Positions 34,455 to 40,573 of a DNA stretch of 40,573 nucleotides are shown here, in pieces (the stretch's first letter is position 1; each line of letters starts with the position of its first letter). The position numbers were made by a program, and so were the translations under genes. Origin of the DNA: Bacteroidaceae bacterium. Its GTDB lineage: Bacteria > Bacteroidota > Bacteroidia > Bacteroidales > Bacteroidaceae. Below the pieces are notes generated by a model. The model searched no databases and was not told the origin of the DNA. It saw nothing but the letters and a program-made list of their open reading frames with translations. The stretch is taken from positions 1 to 40,573 of the forward strand of contig JAFZFZ010000030.1 of the NCBI GenBank assembly GCA_017557005.1. The letters are read 5' to 3'.

Positions 34455-35040
34455 TGTTAGTCTCCTCCTTGAAGTTAATAGTTATTGTTTCGAAACCCAA
34501 TTGTTTGAACATCGCATGGAAAAAGTCTGTAGTATTTTTCTTTGCATCATTCAATATACCGATTTCATCTACAGCCTCTCTAACGGCCTCTTCGCCTTGC
34601 TGCAGAAAGCCATTTCTCTCTTCTGCGGTAAAATTGCTACGTGTTAACGATACCTTCTCAAAGTTGAGAACAATTTCATCTGCAGGCATATTCAATGAAA
34701 GTAATTTCACTGGGGGAAGATCCACCGTAATGAACTTGTTTCTTTCATTTATCTTCACGTCATCCATGCTTAACTTAGAGAGGTCAACACCAGCCTTCAG
34801 ATAAGCACGACAAGTAAAGATAATCATACGATCACCCACTTTAAGGTAGTCAATACCCTTACCTTCACCTTTGAAACTCACCACCTTTCTGATGGTATAC
34901 TCTGCGGTACCCAACTCGGTAGACTCACACACATGCTGAATCTCCGATTTTACTCTCTCTTCTAAGGATGGCTTACATGAAGTAAGTCCAAACATAAGCG
35001 GTAAACACAAAAGTGCGCTGATTGTATTCTTTATATTCAT
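34441..35040 (-). CDS. DUF4230-type lipoprotein
   Basis: 199 residues with a lipoprotein signal ending FGLTSC (Cys 22). The mature part is a DUF4230 domain: LGTAEYTIRKVVSF, DRMIIFTCRAYLKAGVDLSKL, FITVDLPPVKLLSLNM, then a helix with FFHAMFKQLGFETITINF. It is a paralogue of the next gene's domain by pattern (KAGVDLSKL versus RAGFDLQKL), although overall identity is low. The two would place one copy on a lipid anchor and one on a membrane helix. The 14-bp overlap supports joint expression. Confidence 0.8.
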   Translation of the reverse strand: MNIKNTISALLCLPLMFGLTSCKPSLEERVKSEIQHVCESTELGTAEYTIRKVVSFKGEGKGIDYLKVGDRMIIFTCRAYLKAGVDLSKLSMDDVKINERNKFITVDLPPVKLLSLNMPADEIVLNFEKVSLTRSNFTAEERNGFLQQGEEAVREAVDEIGILNDAKKNTTDFFHAMFKQLGFETITINFKEETNNGQA

Positions 35041-35051
35041 ATCCTTTAAGT

Positions 35052-35297
35052 TTATTTCTTTAATCTTTTTATTGCTTCCTGTGCTCGTTCAATCTCCTTC
35101 TTCCACCCCTCAATGCGACGGTCGTGAGAAGCAGCTGCCGATACTTTGTTCTTACGATAGTTTGCCTTGGACGAAGGTGATGATGCACTCTTGATTAAAC
35201 TGGCATAACGTTCATTGTCGCGTTTCTTTGCCTCCTTCTCCTTCGCAATATTCGCACGCAAATCGATGATTCTTTTCTTATAGTATTCCTTACTCAT
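35052..35297 (-). CDS. Small coiled-coil protein
   Basis: 81 residues, strongly charged and helical: YYKKRIIDLRANIAKEKEAK at the start and a C-terminal amphipathic helix with WKKEIERAQEAIKRLKK. A serine/alanine-rich break in the middle suggests a helical hairpin. No signal or membrane segment, family unknown. It sits 5 bp before the DUF1232 gene's stop (in genome order) and 11 bp from the DUF4230 lipoprotein gene, so it belongs to the same unit. Confidence 0.65.
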   Translation of the reverse strand: MSKEYYKKRIIDLRANIAKEKEAKKRDNERYASLIKSASSPSSKANYRKNKVSAAASHDRRIEGWKKEIERAQEAIKRLKK

Positions 35298-35302
35298 ATA
35301 TA

Positions 35303-35962
35303 TTACTTTTTCTTGTTTTTTGAAGCTTTAGCGACAATACCCATTATAGCATCCTGGTTCTCTGTTACAACCCCTGATACATTATTTATTACACTTTCAT
35401 CCACTTCTCCAATCAAATCTTTACATAACGCCTTGGTTTGTTCCTTAACCTCTGAGGTTATAGATGTTGCAAATGTTTTGATACATGTCATTATAGCAAG
35501 CCCATCATCGGCAAAACCTAATCCAAGAATAAAATCTGGAATAAGGTCTGCTGGCATGATAAAATATGCCAAAGAAGCTATGATTAACATTTTATCTTTG
35601 GATGACGTGTGTGGTGATTTTAGAAGATTGAAAAGTAATAACGCAGGATATATGATAGTAGCTCCAGCTTTCTTAGCCACCTTTCCAACTTTTTCAACCA
35701 GTTTACTCTCTGAGAAAATCTTTTTCAGCTTTTCGCTGTTGTCTTCAATGAACTGTAAGACTTTTTCTCTTAATTCGTGCGTAGAAGAGGCTAATTCTTT
35801 GGCTTGCTCCACCTCATTGAAATCCACGGTCTCAGCCTCTGAGTCTTCTTGTACATGCGTATTGTCAAGATTCTCTTTATCTGCTTTCTTTCCAAAGATA
35901 TTAGGCATAGAGACCTTTGGCATCTCTATATCCTTCAACTTATCTGTAAATTTCAGAGCCAT
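35303..35962 (-). CDS. DUF1232 membrane protein
   Basis: 219 residues from the ATG at 35962 (MALKFTDKL); a TTG 15 nt upstream is possible but less likely. The N-terminal ~100 residues are charged and helical. The DUF1232 (YkvA-like) segment is clear at about 120-155: KDKMLIIASLAYFIMPADLI then PDFILGLGFADDGLAI. Such proteins carry one or two membrane-associated helices; their activity is unknown. It starts 23 bp after the stop of the 54-residue basic gene and precedes the coiled-coil gene. Confidence 0.8.
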   Translation of the reverse strand: MALKFTDKLKDIEMPKVSMPNIFGKKADKENLDNTHVQEDSEAETVDFNEVEQAKELASSTHELREKVLQFIEDNSEKLKKIFSESKLVEKVGKVAKKAGATIIYPALLLFNLLKSPHTSSKDKMLIIASLAYFIMPADLIPDFILGLGFADDGLAIMTCIKTFATSITSEVKEQTKALCKDLIGEVDESVINNVSGVVTENQDAIMGIVAKASKNKKK

Positions 35963-35985
35963 AGCCAAACTTATCAAATGGTATC

Positions 35986-36150
35986 TTATCTTCTTTTCTT
36001 ACCTGTCACCGCCTTGAGCACTGCACCACCGACCTTACGCTCTAATCCTTGACGAGTGGTAGGGAGACCTGTAGCGCGAGCTATCTTTTGCTTTACTTTC
36101 GTTACTCCTACAGCACGCTTTAGCGAGAATGATACTCCTGGTATTTTCAT
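35986..36150 (-). CDS. Small highly basic protein (54 aa)
   Basis: 54 codons from the ATG at 36150 to TAA at 35988-35986. The product (MKIPGVSFSLKRAVGVTKVK, later ARATGLPTTRQGLE and ending GKKRR) contains about a quarter Lys/Arg and no acidic stretch. It could be nucleic-acid binding or ribosome associated, but no family is assigned. The gene is below common length cut-offs and easily missed. Position in the same-strand row with 23 bp to the DUF1232 gene supports it. Confidence 0.65.
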   Translation of the reverse strand: MKIPGVSFSLKRAVGVTKVKQKIARATGLPTTRQGLERKVGGAVLKAVTGKKRR

Positions 36151-36177
36151 GTTAAATATAATAATACATTTGTGTGA

Positions 36178-36203
36178 TATGTGGGGCGGCCAAGCCCCAC
36201 ATA
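36178..36203. terminator. Perfect intergenic hairpin
   Basis: Ten-bp perfect arms TATGTGGGGC/GCCCCACATA with a 6-nt loop, between the 104-residue gene (stop at 36223) and the basic small gene (start at 36150). No T-run follows on the minus strand, so it may be a partial terminator or an RNA-stabilising element dividing the row into two expression units. Confidence 0.5.
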
Positions 36204-36222
36204 CCTAAAGATTGGTTAGCGA

Positions 36223-36537
36223 TTACTTACCAGCTGCAGTCAATGTAATGCTATTGTCTGCCAACTTAGAGTCATCAGCATTAGCAACCTGTACACCGAT
36301 GCCATAGAGCTCAGCAACCTTCTTCTCGAAGTTGCCAACCTGCATGTTGCCCTTCACTACAAGGTCACCACCCTTAGCGCCCTCAGCGCGGATTGATGCC
36401 AATGTAGCGTCGTCGTCAGCGAACGCGCCCTTGCATGTTGCACTCTTGTACACGCGAAGTGTAGCACCGAAATTCTCTTTGAAATTAGCCTTCAAGGTCT
36501 TTACCTTGGTACGGCCGTTTAATGTAAATTCTGCCAT
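36223..36537 (-). CDS. Small-domain protein, paralogue 1
   Basis: 104 residues, cytoplasmic. A compact alpha/beta domain: strand NGRTKVKTLKANFKENFG, then ATLRVYK, DDATLASIRA, GNMQVGNFEKKV, a helix, IGVQVANADD and a closing strand SITL. The same order appears in the 120-residue protein at 39675-40037 (KLKTISADFKKAFNLTLVFY, GSTKVGDAEKLF, FGVTVQI, EITIG). Function unknown. Codon use is more C-rich than its neighbours, suggesting higher expression. Confidence 0.75.
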   Translation of the reverse strand: MAEFTLNGRTKVKTLKANFKENFGATLRVYKSATCKGAFADDDATLASIRAEGAKGGDLVVKGNMQVGNFEKKVAELYGIGVQVANADDSKLADNSITLTAAGK

Positions 36538-36665
36538 AATTTTGGAATTTAAATTGGTTAATAAAAAGTGAATTAAATAGTTATTGTTTATCCTTTATTC
36601 TTCTGAAAAACGTTTCTTGCAGTATATTTTAGAGGTACCCGTTTACTTTGACACCTTGTTTCTTA

Positions 36666-37592
36666 TTATTTTTTTCCATAAGACTGTGCCAACTCGAAGA
36701 ATTTCATCAATAGAGAATTCTTCTTCAAATAGCTCAACTTTTGTACATCAACTTGCTCTATGTTAAAATATTCCATAGAAGTCTTCTCCTTACCATTCTT
36801 TAGAGTAGTAGTTACGATCTTTGCAGGATACTTCTTCATTGTCAATTCATACTCCTCACGTGATAAGACAAGAGAAAGATTACCACGGCGAATCTTGCCT
36901 ACAAACCATAAAAAACGGTCAAGCAAGTCGTAGTTCAACTCTTTGCAATCAAGTTTCTCTATAAGAAGGTTTATCGCTTTGGTATATTCTATAAGTGTAG
37001 TGTCGCCGACCACTTTGCCATTTTCACTATGTATTAGTTTTGGCATGCTCTTCTTGTCGAATCCACAATTTATCCATACCAAAGGATACATTTCGCAAGC
37101 GATAGAGTCGTATATAGGGAATTGGAAATTGGTTTCAAAGTAGGCATACTTGCTAATAAGCGAGATAGCCACACCTTTGTCACTTCCATCTTTTCCAATA
37201 CCATAGCTTTCAGAGAACAAATTAGACTTATTATAATTAAAAAGCCTATTATTCTTTACCGGATCTTTTGCAAAGTTAAGAAACATCTGTCTCAATTTGC
37301 CTTGCTTACCCTCAGAGAGGCCTACCAAGAACTCCGCCAACTCATCCAAAGCATAGTATCGACGACTCATTTGAGTAGAATACATGCTATCAATGAGTGT
37401 CAAACGAATAAGGATATCGGCTTTTGTCTCTTGTCTAGTGATTTCAAAGACTTTCAATATAGCATCCTTATCGGCAGAGAAACCTGATTCGCCTTTATAT
37501 ACATCATTTTTCGCCAAGAGTTTGAAAACTCCTTGCAACTCTTTAAGATGAGCGCCAGTATCCTTAATCGGTATTTCTTTTAACTTTGCCAT
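36666..37592 (-). CDS. Unknown 308-residue protein
   Basis: Soluble protein with no signal or membrane segment. The central part (about 135-235) has KGVAISLISKYAYFETNFQF followed by PIYDSIACEMYPL and later YDLLDRFLWFVGKI. The S-K-Y/F...FPIYDS pattern recalls helical proteins related to helix-hairpin-helix glycosylase-like or phage/abortive-infection-type hypothetical proteins, but I cannot assign a family. The N-terminus (ELQGVFKLLAKNDVY) and C-terminus are helical and basic. It lies between the LRR gene (128 bp away) and the small-domain gene (128 bp away), a looser spacing than the rest of the row. Confidence 0.7.
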   Translation of the reverse strand: MAKLKEIPIKDTGAHLKELQGVFKLLAKNDVYKGESGFSADKDAILKVFEITRQETKADILIRLTLIDSMYSTQMSRRYYALDELAEFLVGLSEGKQGKLRQMFLNFAKDPVKNNRLFNYNKSNLFSESYGIGKDGSDKGVAISLISKYAYFETNFQFPIYDSIACEMYPLVWINCGFDKKSMPKLIHSENGKVVGDTTLIEYTKAINLLIEKLDCKELNYDLLDRFLWFVGKIRRGNLSLVLSREEYELTMKKYPAKIVTTTLKNGKEKTSMEYFNIEQVDVQKLSYLKKNSLLMKFFELAQSYGKK

Positions 37593-37720
37593 GGTTGTAA
37601 TTTTTATGAATGTAACTTTTTCTTTACACTATAAATTCCGTTTCGCTTAATGATAAAAACATTTTTTCATTCATTCTAGAGTTTCCTTGACATCATGTCC
37701 TCGTGAACTCTTTTTATAAA

Positions 37721-38413
37721 CTATTTTCCAAAAAGCTTTGCGAAAAAGCCTTTCCCTAAATATATGACCTTGTCATTACTATCCACAAAATTATACCCAA
37801 ACTTTACAGCTCCTTCTTTATTCTTTATCTTTAGAATGACTGAATTAGAGCCAGCAAAAGCAGCCATTTTAATTTCCTTTACAGATGAAGGTATTGTGAC
37901 TTCTTTTAAATTGCATCCCTCAAAAGCAGCTTCACCTATCTTTATTACTCCATCTGGAATCACTATAGAAGTTATTTTACAATTACAAAATGCGTAATCA
38001 CCTATGTACTTTAAGGTTTTGGGTAATTTTATACTTTTTACATCCCCATTATTATATCGATATCGTATGGTGGTATAATAACCAGACCAACCACTGGTAC
38101 AAAATACGTTGGTGGATACATATGTATATTTTTCTTCATATATGAAGTCCCCATAGTCTTTGCGTCTCTTATCTGTAACTCGCTTGCCTGTGTTTATTTT
38201 CTCACTATAACGCTGTCGCCCACCTCCTTTTATTGAAACAACCGTGTAATTTATACCATTATATTGTAATATTTCGGGGATTTCTACACTCTCAAGTGCT
38301 TTCTCTTCATCTGAAGTTATATGCACTATTTCAGCCATTTTCGTTTTTGATTCACAACCCTCGGGATGTACCTGTTTAAACTCAAACCTAAGTTTTCCTA
38401 TTATTTGTTCCAT
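37721..38413 (-). CDS. Leucine-rich-repeat (BspA-like) protein
   Basis: 230 residues. From about 125 on it has BspA-type leucine-rich repeats: IKLPKTLKYIGDYAFCNC, ITSIVIPDGVIKIGEAAFEGC, LKEVTIPSSVKEIKMAAFAG; three full turns plus a cap. The N-terminal ~120 residues are beta-rich and unidentified. BspA repeats usually occur in secreted surface adhesins, but this protein has no signal peptide, so it is probably cytoplasmic here. It is encoded 13 bp after the OmpA-domain gene, which points to a shared function. Confidence 0.85.
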   Translation of the reverse strand: MEQIIGKLRFEFKQVHPEGCESKTKMAEIVHITSDEEKALESVEIPEILQYNGINYTVVSIKGGGRQRYSEKINTGKRVTDKRRKDYGDFIYEEKYTYVSTNVFCTSGWSGYYTTIRYRYNNGDVKSIKLPKTLKYIGDYAFCNCKITSIVIPDGVIKIGEAAFEGCNLKEVTIPSSVKEIKMAAFAGSNSVILKIKNKEGAVKFGYNFVDSNDKVIYLGKGFFAKLFGK

Positions 38414-38426
38414 AATCTATATAATT

Positions 38427-39656
38427 TTACTCAATCACAATAAACTCCGTACGACGATTTACCTCGGGGTTATTGACATCAAGCGGTTCTGATGAGCCCT
38501 TGCCTTCAGCTTCGAGACGGTCGGCGCTGATACCGCGGCTAACGAGAAAGTCTACTGCTGCCTGTGCACGAGCCTCTGAAAGTTTCTGGTTAAAAGAGGC
38601 CTCGCCTTCTGCAGATGTGTGACCTACGATACGCAGTTTGATTTCAGGATGCTTCTGCATCTCTTTAGCCAAGTCGTGAAGAACAAACTTTGCGTCGTCG
38701 GAAAGTTCTGCCTTTCCCTGTATGAATTGTGCTGCGTTGAAGTTCTTCTCTATCTCTTCGATGCGGTCTACATAAACAATCTTCTCTACTTCGACCACCT
38801 TCTCTACCTCTACTACTTGAGGCTTGCGCAATGCCAAGAGGGCAATAATACCAAGAAACAATACAGCAAGCAATATCCACAACCAAAGGAGCGACTTCTT
38901 CTTGGGTACAGGAGGTACATAACCATTGAGGTACTCCAAACGGAAACCACCCTTCTTGCCGCCCTTGTCGGCAGCCTCAAACTTGGCTACTACAATATCG
39001 TAAGCACGGGCATGAGCTACAATGCGCTCAAAACTAGGCTTTGTCCACATCGATACTACGGCAACCTTTTTCCCATCACCAGTTGTGATTACCTCATCTT
39101 CACCCTTAAAGAATCCATTCCAATCTGCTGTAGTACCCTTCTCCTCTGCATAGATAAAGTTTTCCTTTACACCGGAATCAGGATTGAGTGAGTTGGGGAA
39201 TGCTTTGCGAAGATCTTCCAATGTAGCATGAGGATACATTACCATATATGCATGAGCGATACCCAATGCTGTACGGTTCTGTGCCTTACCATATACACGC
39301 ACCTTAGCGGTAGCACTTTCCATAGACGAAGCCTCGAAGCCCTCTGCTGGGGTCGAACGTTCCTTCTTAGGTTCCTCTATTGGTGCTTGTGATATAAGAG
39401 CCTCAGGTGCTGTGGAAACAGCCTTTTCTGAAGTAGGAGTAGGCACGCCATCATTGATTGCATCTACTAACTTACTTCCCATCTGGCGGGTATTCCATTT
39501 CTCATCAAGTGTAAAGCCTACCAATGCTGCAATTACACGTAAAGCCGCAGTTGCATTACCACAAGGTGCACCATCTTTAAGAACGGTCACACTATTATCC
39601 TCGTTAATATTAATGACATAGTCACCTATACTTGCTGATTTCTTTATATCTGCCAT
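38427..39656 (-). CDS. Membrane-spanning protein with C-terminal OmpA domain
   Basis: 409 residues. No signal peptide. Residues 1-70 form a small domain (GDYVININEDNSVTVLKDGA, then WNTRQMGSKLVDAIND); a P/E/S-rich linker follows; about 115-250 is a second domain (RTALGIAHAYMVMYPHATLE, LRKAFPNSLNPDSGV, VVSMWTKPSFERIVAHA). One transmembrane helix lies at about 255-277 (LLWLWILLAVLFLGIIALLA), then a valine/glutamate repeat stalk, and a clear OmpA-like peptidoglycan-binding domain at 306-409 (ELSDDAKFVLHDLA, LRIVGHTSAEG, NPEVNRRTEFIV). The topology would be cytoplasmic N-terminus with a periplasmic, wall-bound C-terminus, linking cytosolic partners to the wall. Central membrane component of this gene row. 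Confidence 0.88.
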   Translation of the reverse strand: MADIKKSASIGDYVININEDNSVTVLKDGAPCGNATAALRVIAALVGFTLDEKWNTRQMGSKLVDAINDGVPTPTSEKAVSTAPEALISQAPIEEPKKERSTPAEGFEASSMESATAKVRVYGKAQNRTALGIAHAYMVMYPHATLEDLRKAFPNSLNPDSGVKENFIYAEEKGTTADWNGFFKGEDEVITTGDGKKVAVVSMWTKPSFERIVAHARAYDIVVAKFEAADKGGKKGGFRLEYLNGYVPPVPKKKSLLWLWILLAVLFLGIIALLALRKPQVVEVEKVVEVEKIVYVDRIEEIEKNFNAAQFIQGKAELSDDAKFVLHDLAKEMQKHPEIKLRIVGHTSAEGEASFNQKLSEARAQAAVDFLVSRGISADRLEAEGKGSSEPLDVNNPEVNRRTEFIVIE

Positions 39657-39674
39657 AATGCTTTTTTTACAATA

Positions 39675-40037
39675 TTAATACTCTCCACGTGCAGCCTGAC
39701 CGATGGTAATCTCGTTAGGTACGAGTTTCTTGCCATCAAGGTCCTTAATCTGTACGGTCACACCGAAATTGGTATCAAAGAGTTTCTCGGCATCGCCCAC
39801 CTTGGTGCTACCCTTAATCTTGAGACCATCGGCATTGGCCTTTACATCCTTCGTGGTTTTCTTATTGAGTGCTGCGAGGGTGAGATCACCATCAGCAATC
39901 TGTGCGCCCTTGTAGAACACAAGTGTGAGATTAAATGCTTTCTTGAAATCTGCAGAGATGGTTTTCAGTTTCTTCTGAGGAGCTACGGTAAATTCAGCCT
40001 TGTTGAATTTATCCAAAATGTTGTTGATAAGTCCCAT
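39675..40037 (-). CDS. Small-domain protein, paralogue 2
   Basis: 120 residues. Same domain layout as the 104-residue protein at 36223-36537, with an N-terminal helix (MGLINNILDKFNKAEF) and a short C-terminal tail. Shared landmarks: a K-L-K-T-I-x-A-D-F-K-K start, LTLVFY, a middle with the KIKGSTKVGDAEKLF stretch and closing EITIG. No known family or active site is visible. It precedes the OmpA-domain gene by 18 bp, so the two are co-expressed. Confidence 0.75.
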   Translation of the reverse strand: MGLINNILDKFNKAEFTVAPQKKLKTISADFKKAFNLTLVFYKGAQIADGDLTLAALNKKTTKDVKANADGLKIKGSTKVGDAEKLFDTNFGVTVQIKDLDGKKLVPNEITIGQAARGEY

Positions 40038-40072
40038 AGTAAATTGATTTTATATTAATATTGTATGATGCT

Positions 40073-40378
40073 TTAAGCAATTGTTCTTTGATAGATACCT
40101 CGTTCATTGTATAGTTTTATCCGTCCCTTAGTATCAGTTATGGCAAGGTCGCTTCCTGCCCATCGAGCAGAAGCTGCATCAGAAGAAACAATGGTTCGTT
40201 GATAGATACCTCGTTCGTTATATAACTTTACACAACCTTTGGTATCAGTGATAACAATAAGCGTCTGAGGCATATTGATGTCGGCATACACCACACCAGA
40301 GGATTGAATCGTACGTTGATAGATGCCTCGTTCGTTGTACAATTCGAGTTTGCCATTTTTAATTTTAGGAATATACAT
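40073..40378 (-). CDS. Repeat protein with three YNERGIYQRTI units
   Basis: 101 residues. The block LYNERGIYQRTI occurs at residues 13-24, 52-63 and 89-100, separated by ~26-residue segments containing a D-x-K-G turn (ITDTKGCVK, ITDTKGRIK). The pattern of short strands resembles blades of a small beta-propeller, though three units alone would not close one, so oligomerisation is likely. No signal peptide. The DNA repeats are nearly identical, pointing to recent duplication. It begins the row, 35 bp before the 120-residue gene. Confidence 0.75.
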   Translation of the reverse strand: MYIPKIKNGKLELYNERGIYQRTIQSSGVVYADINMPQTLIVITDTKGCVKLYNERGIYQRTIVSSDAASARWAGSDLAITDTKGRIKLYNERGIYQRTIA

Positions 40379-40382
40379 AGTT

Positions 40383-40407
40383 CTTGTAAGCCCTAAACGC
40401 CTACAAG
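40383..40407. terminator. Weak hairpin near right edge
   Basis: Nine-base outer arms CTTGTAAGC/GCCTACAAG pair with one G-U, in the gap between the repeat gene and the possible partial gene at the edge. No T-run; could be a weak terminator or leader hairpin. Confidence 0.3.
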
Positions 40408-40425
40408 TCTCCCGAAATCAGCAAT

Positions 40426-40573
40426 TCATAAAATGTGTTTGCCATTGTATACAAGAAAAGCGTAGAGACTTGTCGAGCTCATCATGTTACTGGCATCGCC
40501 AAACGCCATTGTAGAAATGAACTGAGAAACAAATACCCCACGCTGTCGCATATATGGATAAAAGTGTACAGCC
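40426..40573 (-). CDS. Possible C-terminal end of a gene cut by the edge
   Basis: A minus-strand frame open from the window edge to TGA at 40428-40426 (48 codons), reading YMRQRGVFVSQFISTMAF then MMSSTSLYAFLVYNG. It has protein-like composition but is too short to identify. Two other minus-strand frames are also partly open, so coding status is uncertain. Confidence 0.3.
   Translation of the reverse strand, partial: AVHFYPYMRQRGVFVSQFISTMAFGDASNMMSSTSLYAFLVYNGKHIL

Noticed and set aside
35313..36017. 234-codon plus-strand frame opposite the DUF1232 gene
   Set aside because: Antisense to a gene with a clear DUF1232 motif and neighbours all on the minus strand.
37679..37710. Hairpin AGAGTT...AACTCT followed by TTTTAT as a terminator
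   Set aside because: It has the right polarity only for plus-strand transcription, but the surrounding genes are all on the minus strand; the stem is just 6 bp.
36223..40378. Contractile injection or type VI secretion system
   Set aside because: An OmpA-domain anchor and small repeated proteins suggested it, but no sheath, tube, baseplate, spike or ClpV-like genes are present.

Overview
The window looks like part of a Bacteroidales chromosome (Prevotella/Bacteroides/Porphyromonas side of Bacteroidota). The evidence is a type III glutamine synthetase (GlnN), a TamB gene followed by a lipoprotein-type TamA (TamL), LysM/PorT-type envelope proteins, DUF4230 proteins, a T9SS-like C-terminal tail on a secreted glycosidase, and promoters with the Bacteroidota -7 element TAnnTTTG (some with TTTG about 20 nt upstream). 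Shine-Dalgarno sites are mostly absent, as is usual in this phylum. No rRNA, tRNA, CRISPR array, transposase or integrase was found.

Layout. 1-1361: 5' part of enolase on the minus strand with its promoter. 1362-4440: hairpin-rich spacer, a candidate structured RNA (about 1822-2045), then a small AT-rich cassette (WYL-domain regulator, unknown protein, GIY-YIG protein, gene remnants) closed by a long hairpin. 4793-19593: core genes, namely a Sua5/YciO protein, glnN, a LysM/periplasmic-binding lipid- or wall-associated protein with a PorT-like barrel, HtrA, a sodium:solute symporter, TamB and TamL. 19711-25533: a secreted GH127-type glycosidase, then transketolase and ribose-5-phosphate isomerase B (non-oxidative pentose phosphate pathway). 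25825-29987: a more mosaic stretch with a zinc-ligand-less sirtuin, an AAA ATPase, a DUF2442-HTH/DUF4160 pair and two copies of an unknown small gene. 30074-40573: fourteen minus-strand genes with short spacers or overlaps: voltage-sensor ion channel, pyroglutamyl peptidase, a lipoprotein, two DUF4230 proteins, small coiled-coil and basic proteins, a DUF1232 membrane protein, two paralogous small-domain proteins, an unknown 308-residue protein, a leucine-rich-repeat protein, a membrane-spanning OmpA-domain protein and a repeat protein. A further gene may run off the right edge.

How the parts fit. The 4.8-25.5 kb block is housekeeping: nitrogen assimilation, outer-membrane assembly and quality control (HtrA, TamB/TamL, PorT-like), and central carbon metabolism. 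The 30-40.6 kb block is the least understood part: it mixes cytoplasmic, inner-membrane, lipoprotein and peptidoglycan-binding products and could be one envelope-associated system. Its function is not evident from sequence.

Non-coding highlights are a rod-like RNA with a possible terminator/antiterminator switch, a 62-nt promoter-carrying direct repeat in front of glnN with an inverted diverged copy in front of the symporter gene, a four-copy hairpin repeat family, and several palindromes at promoters.
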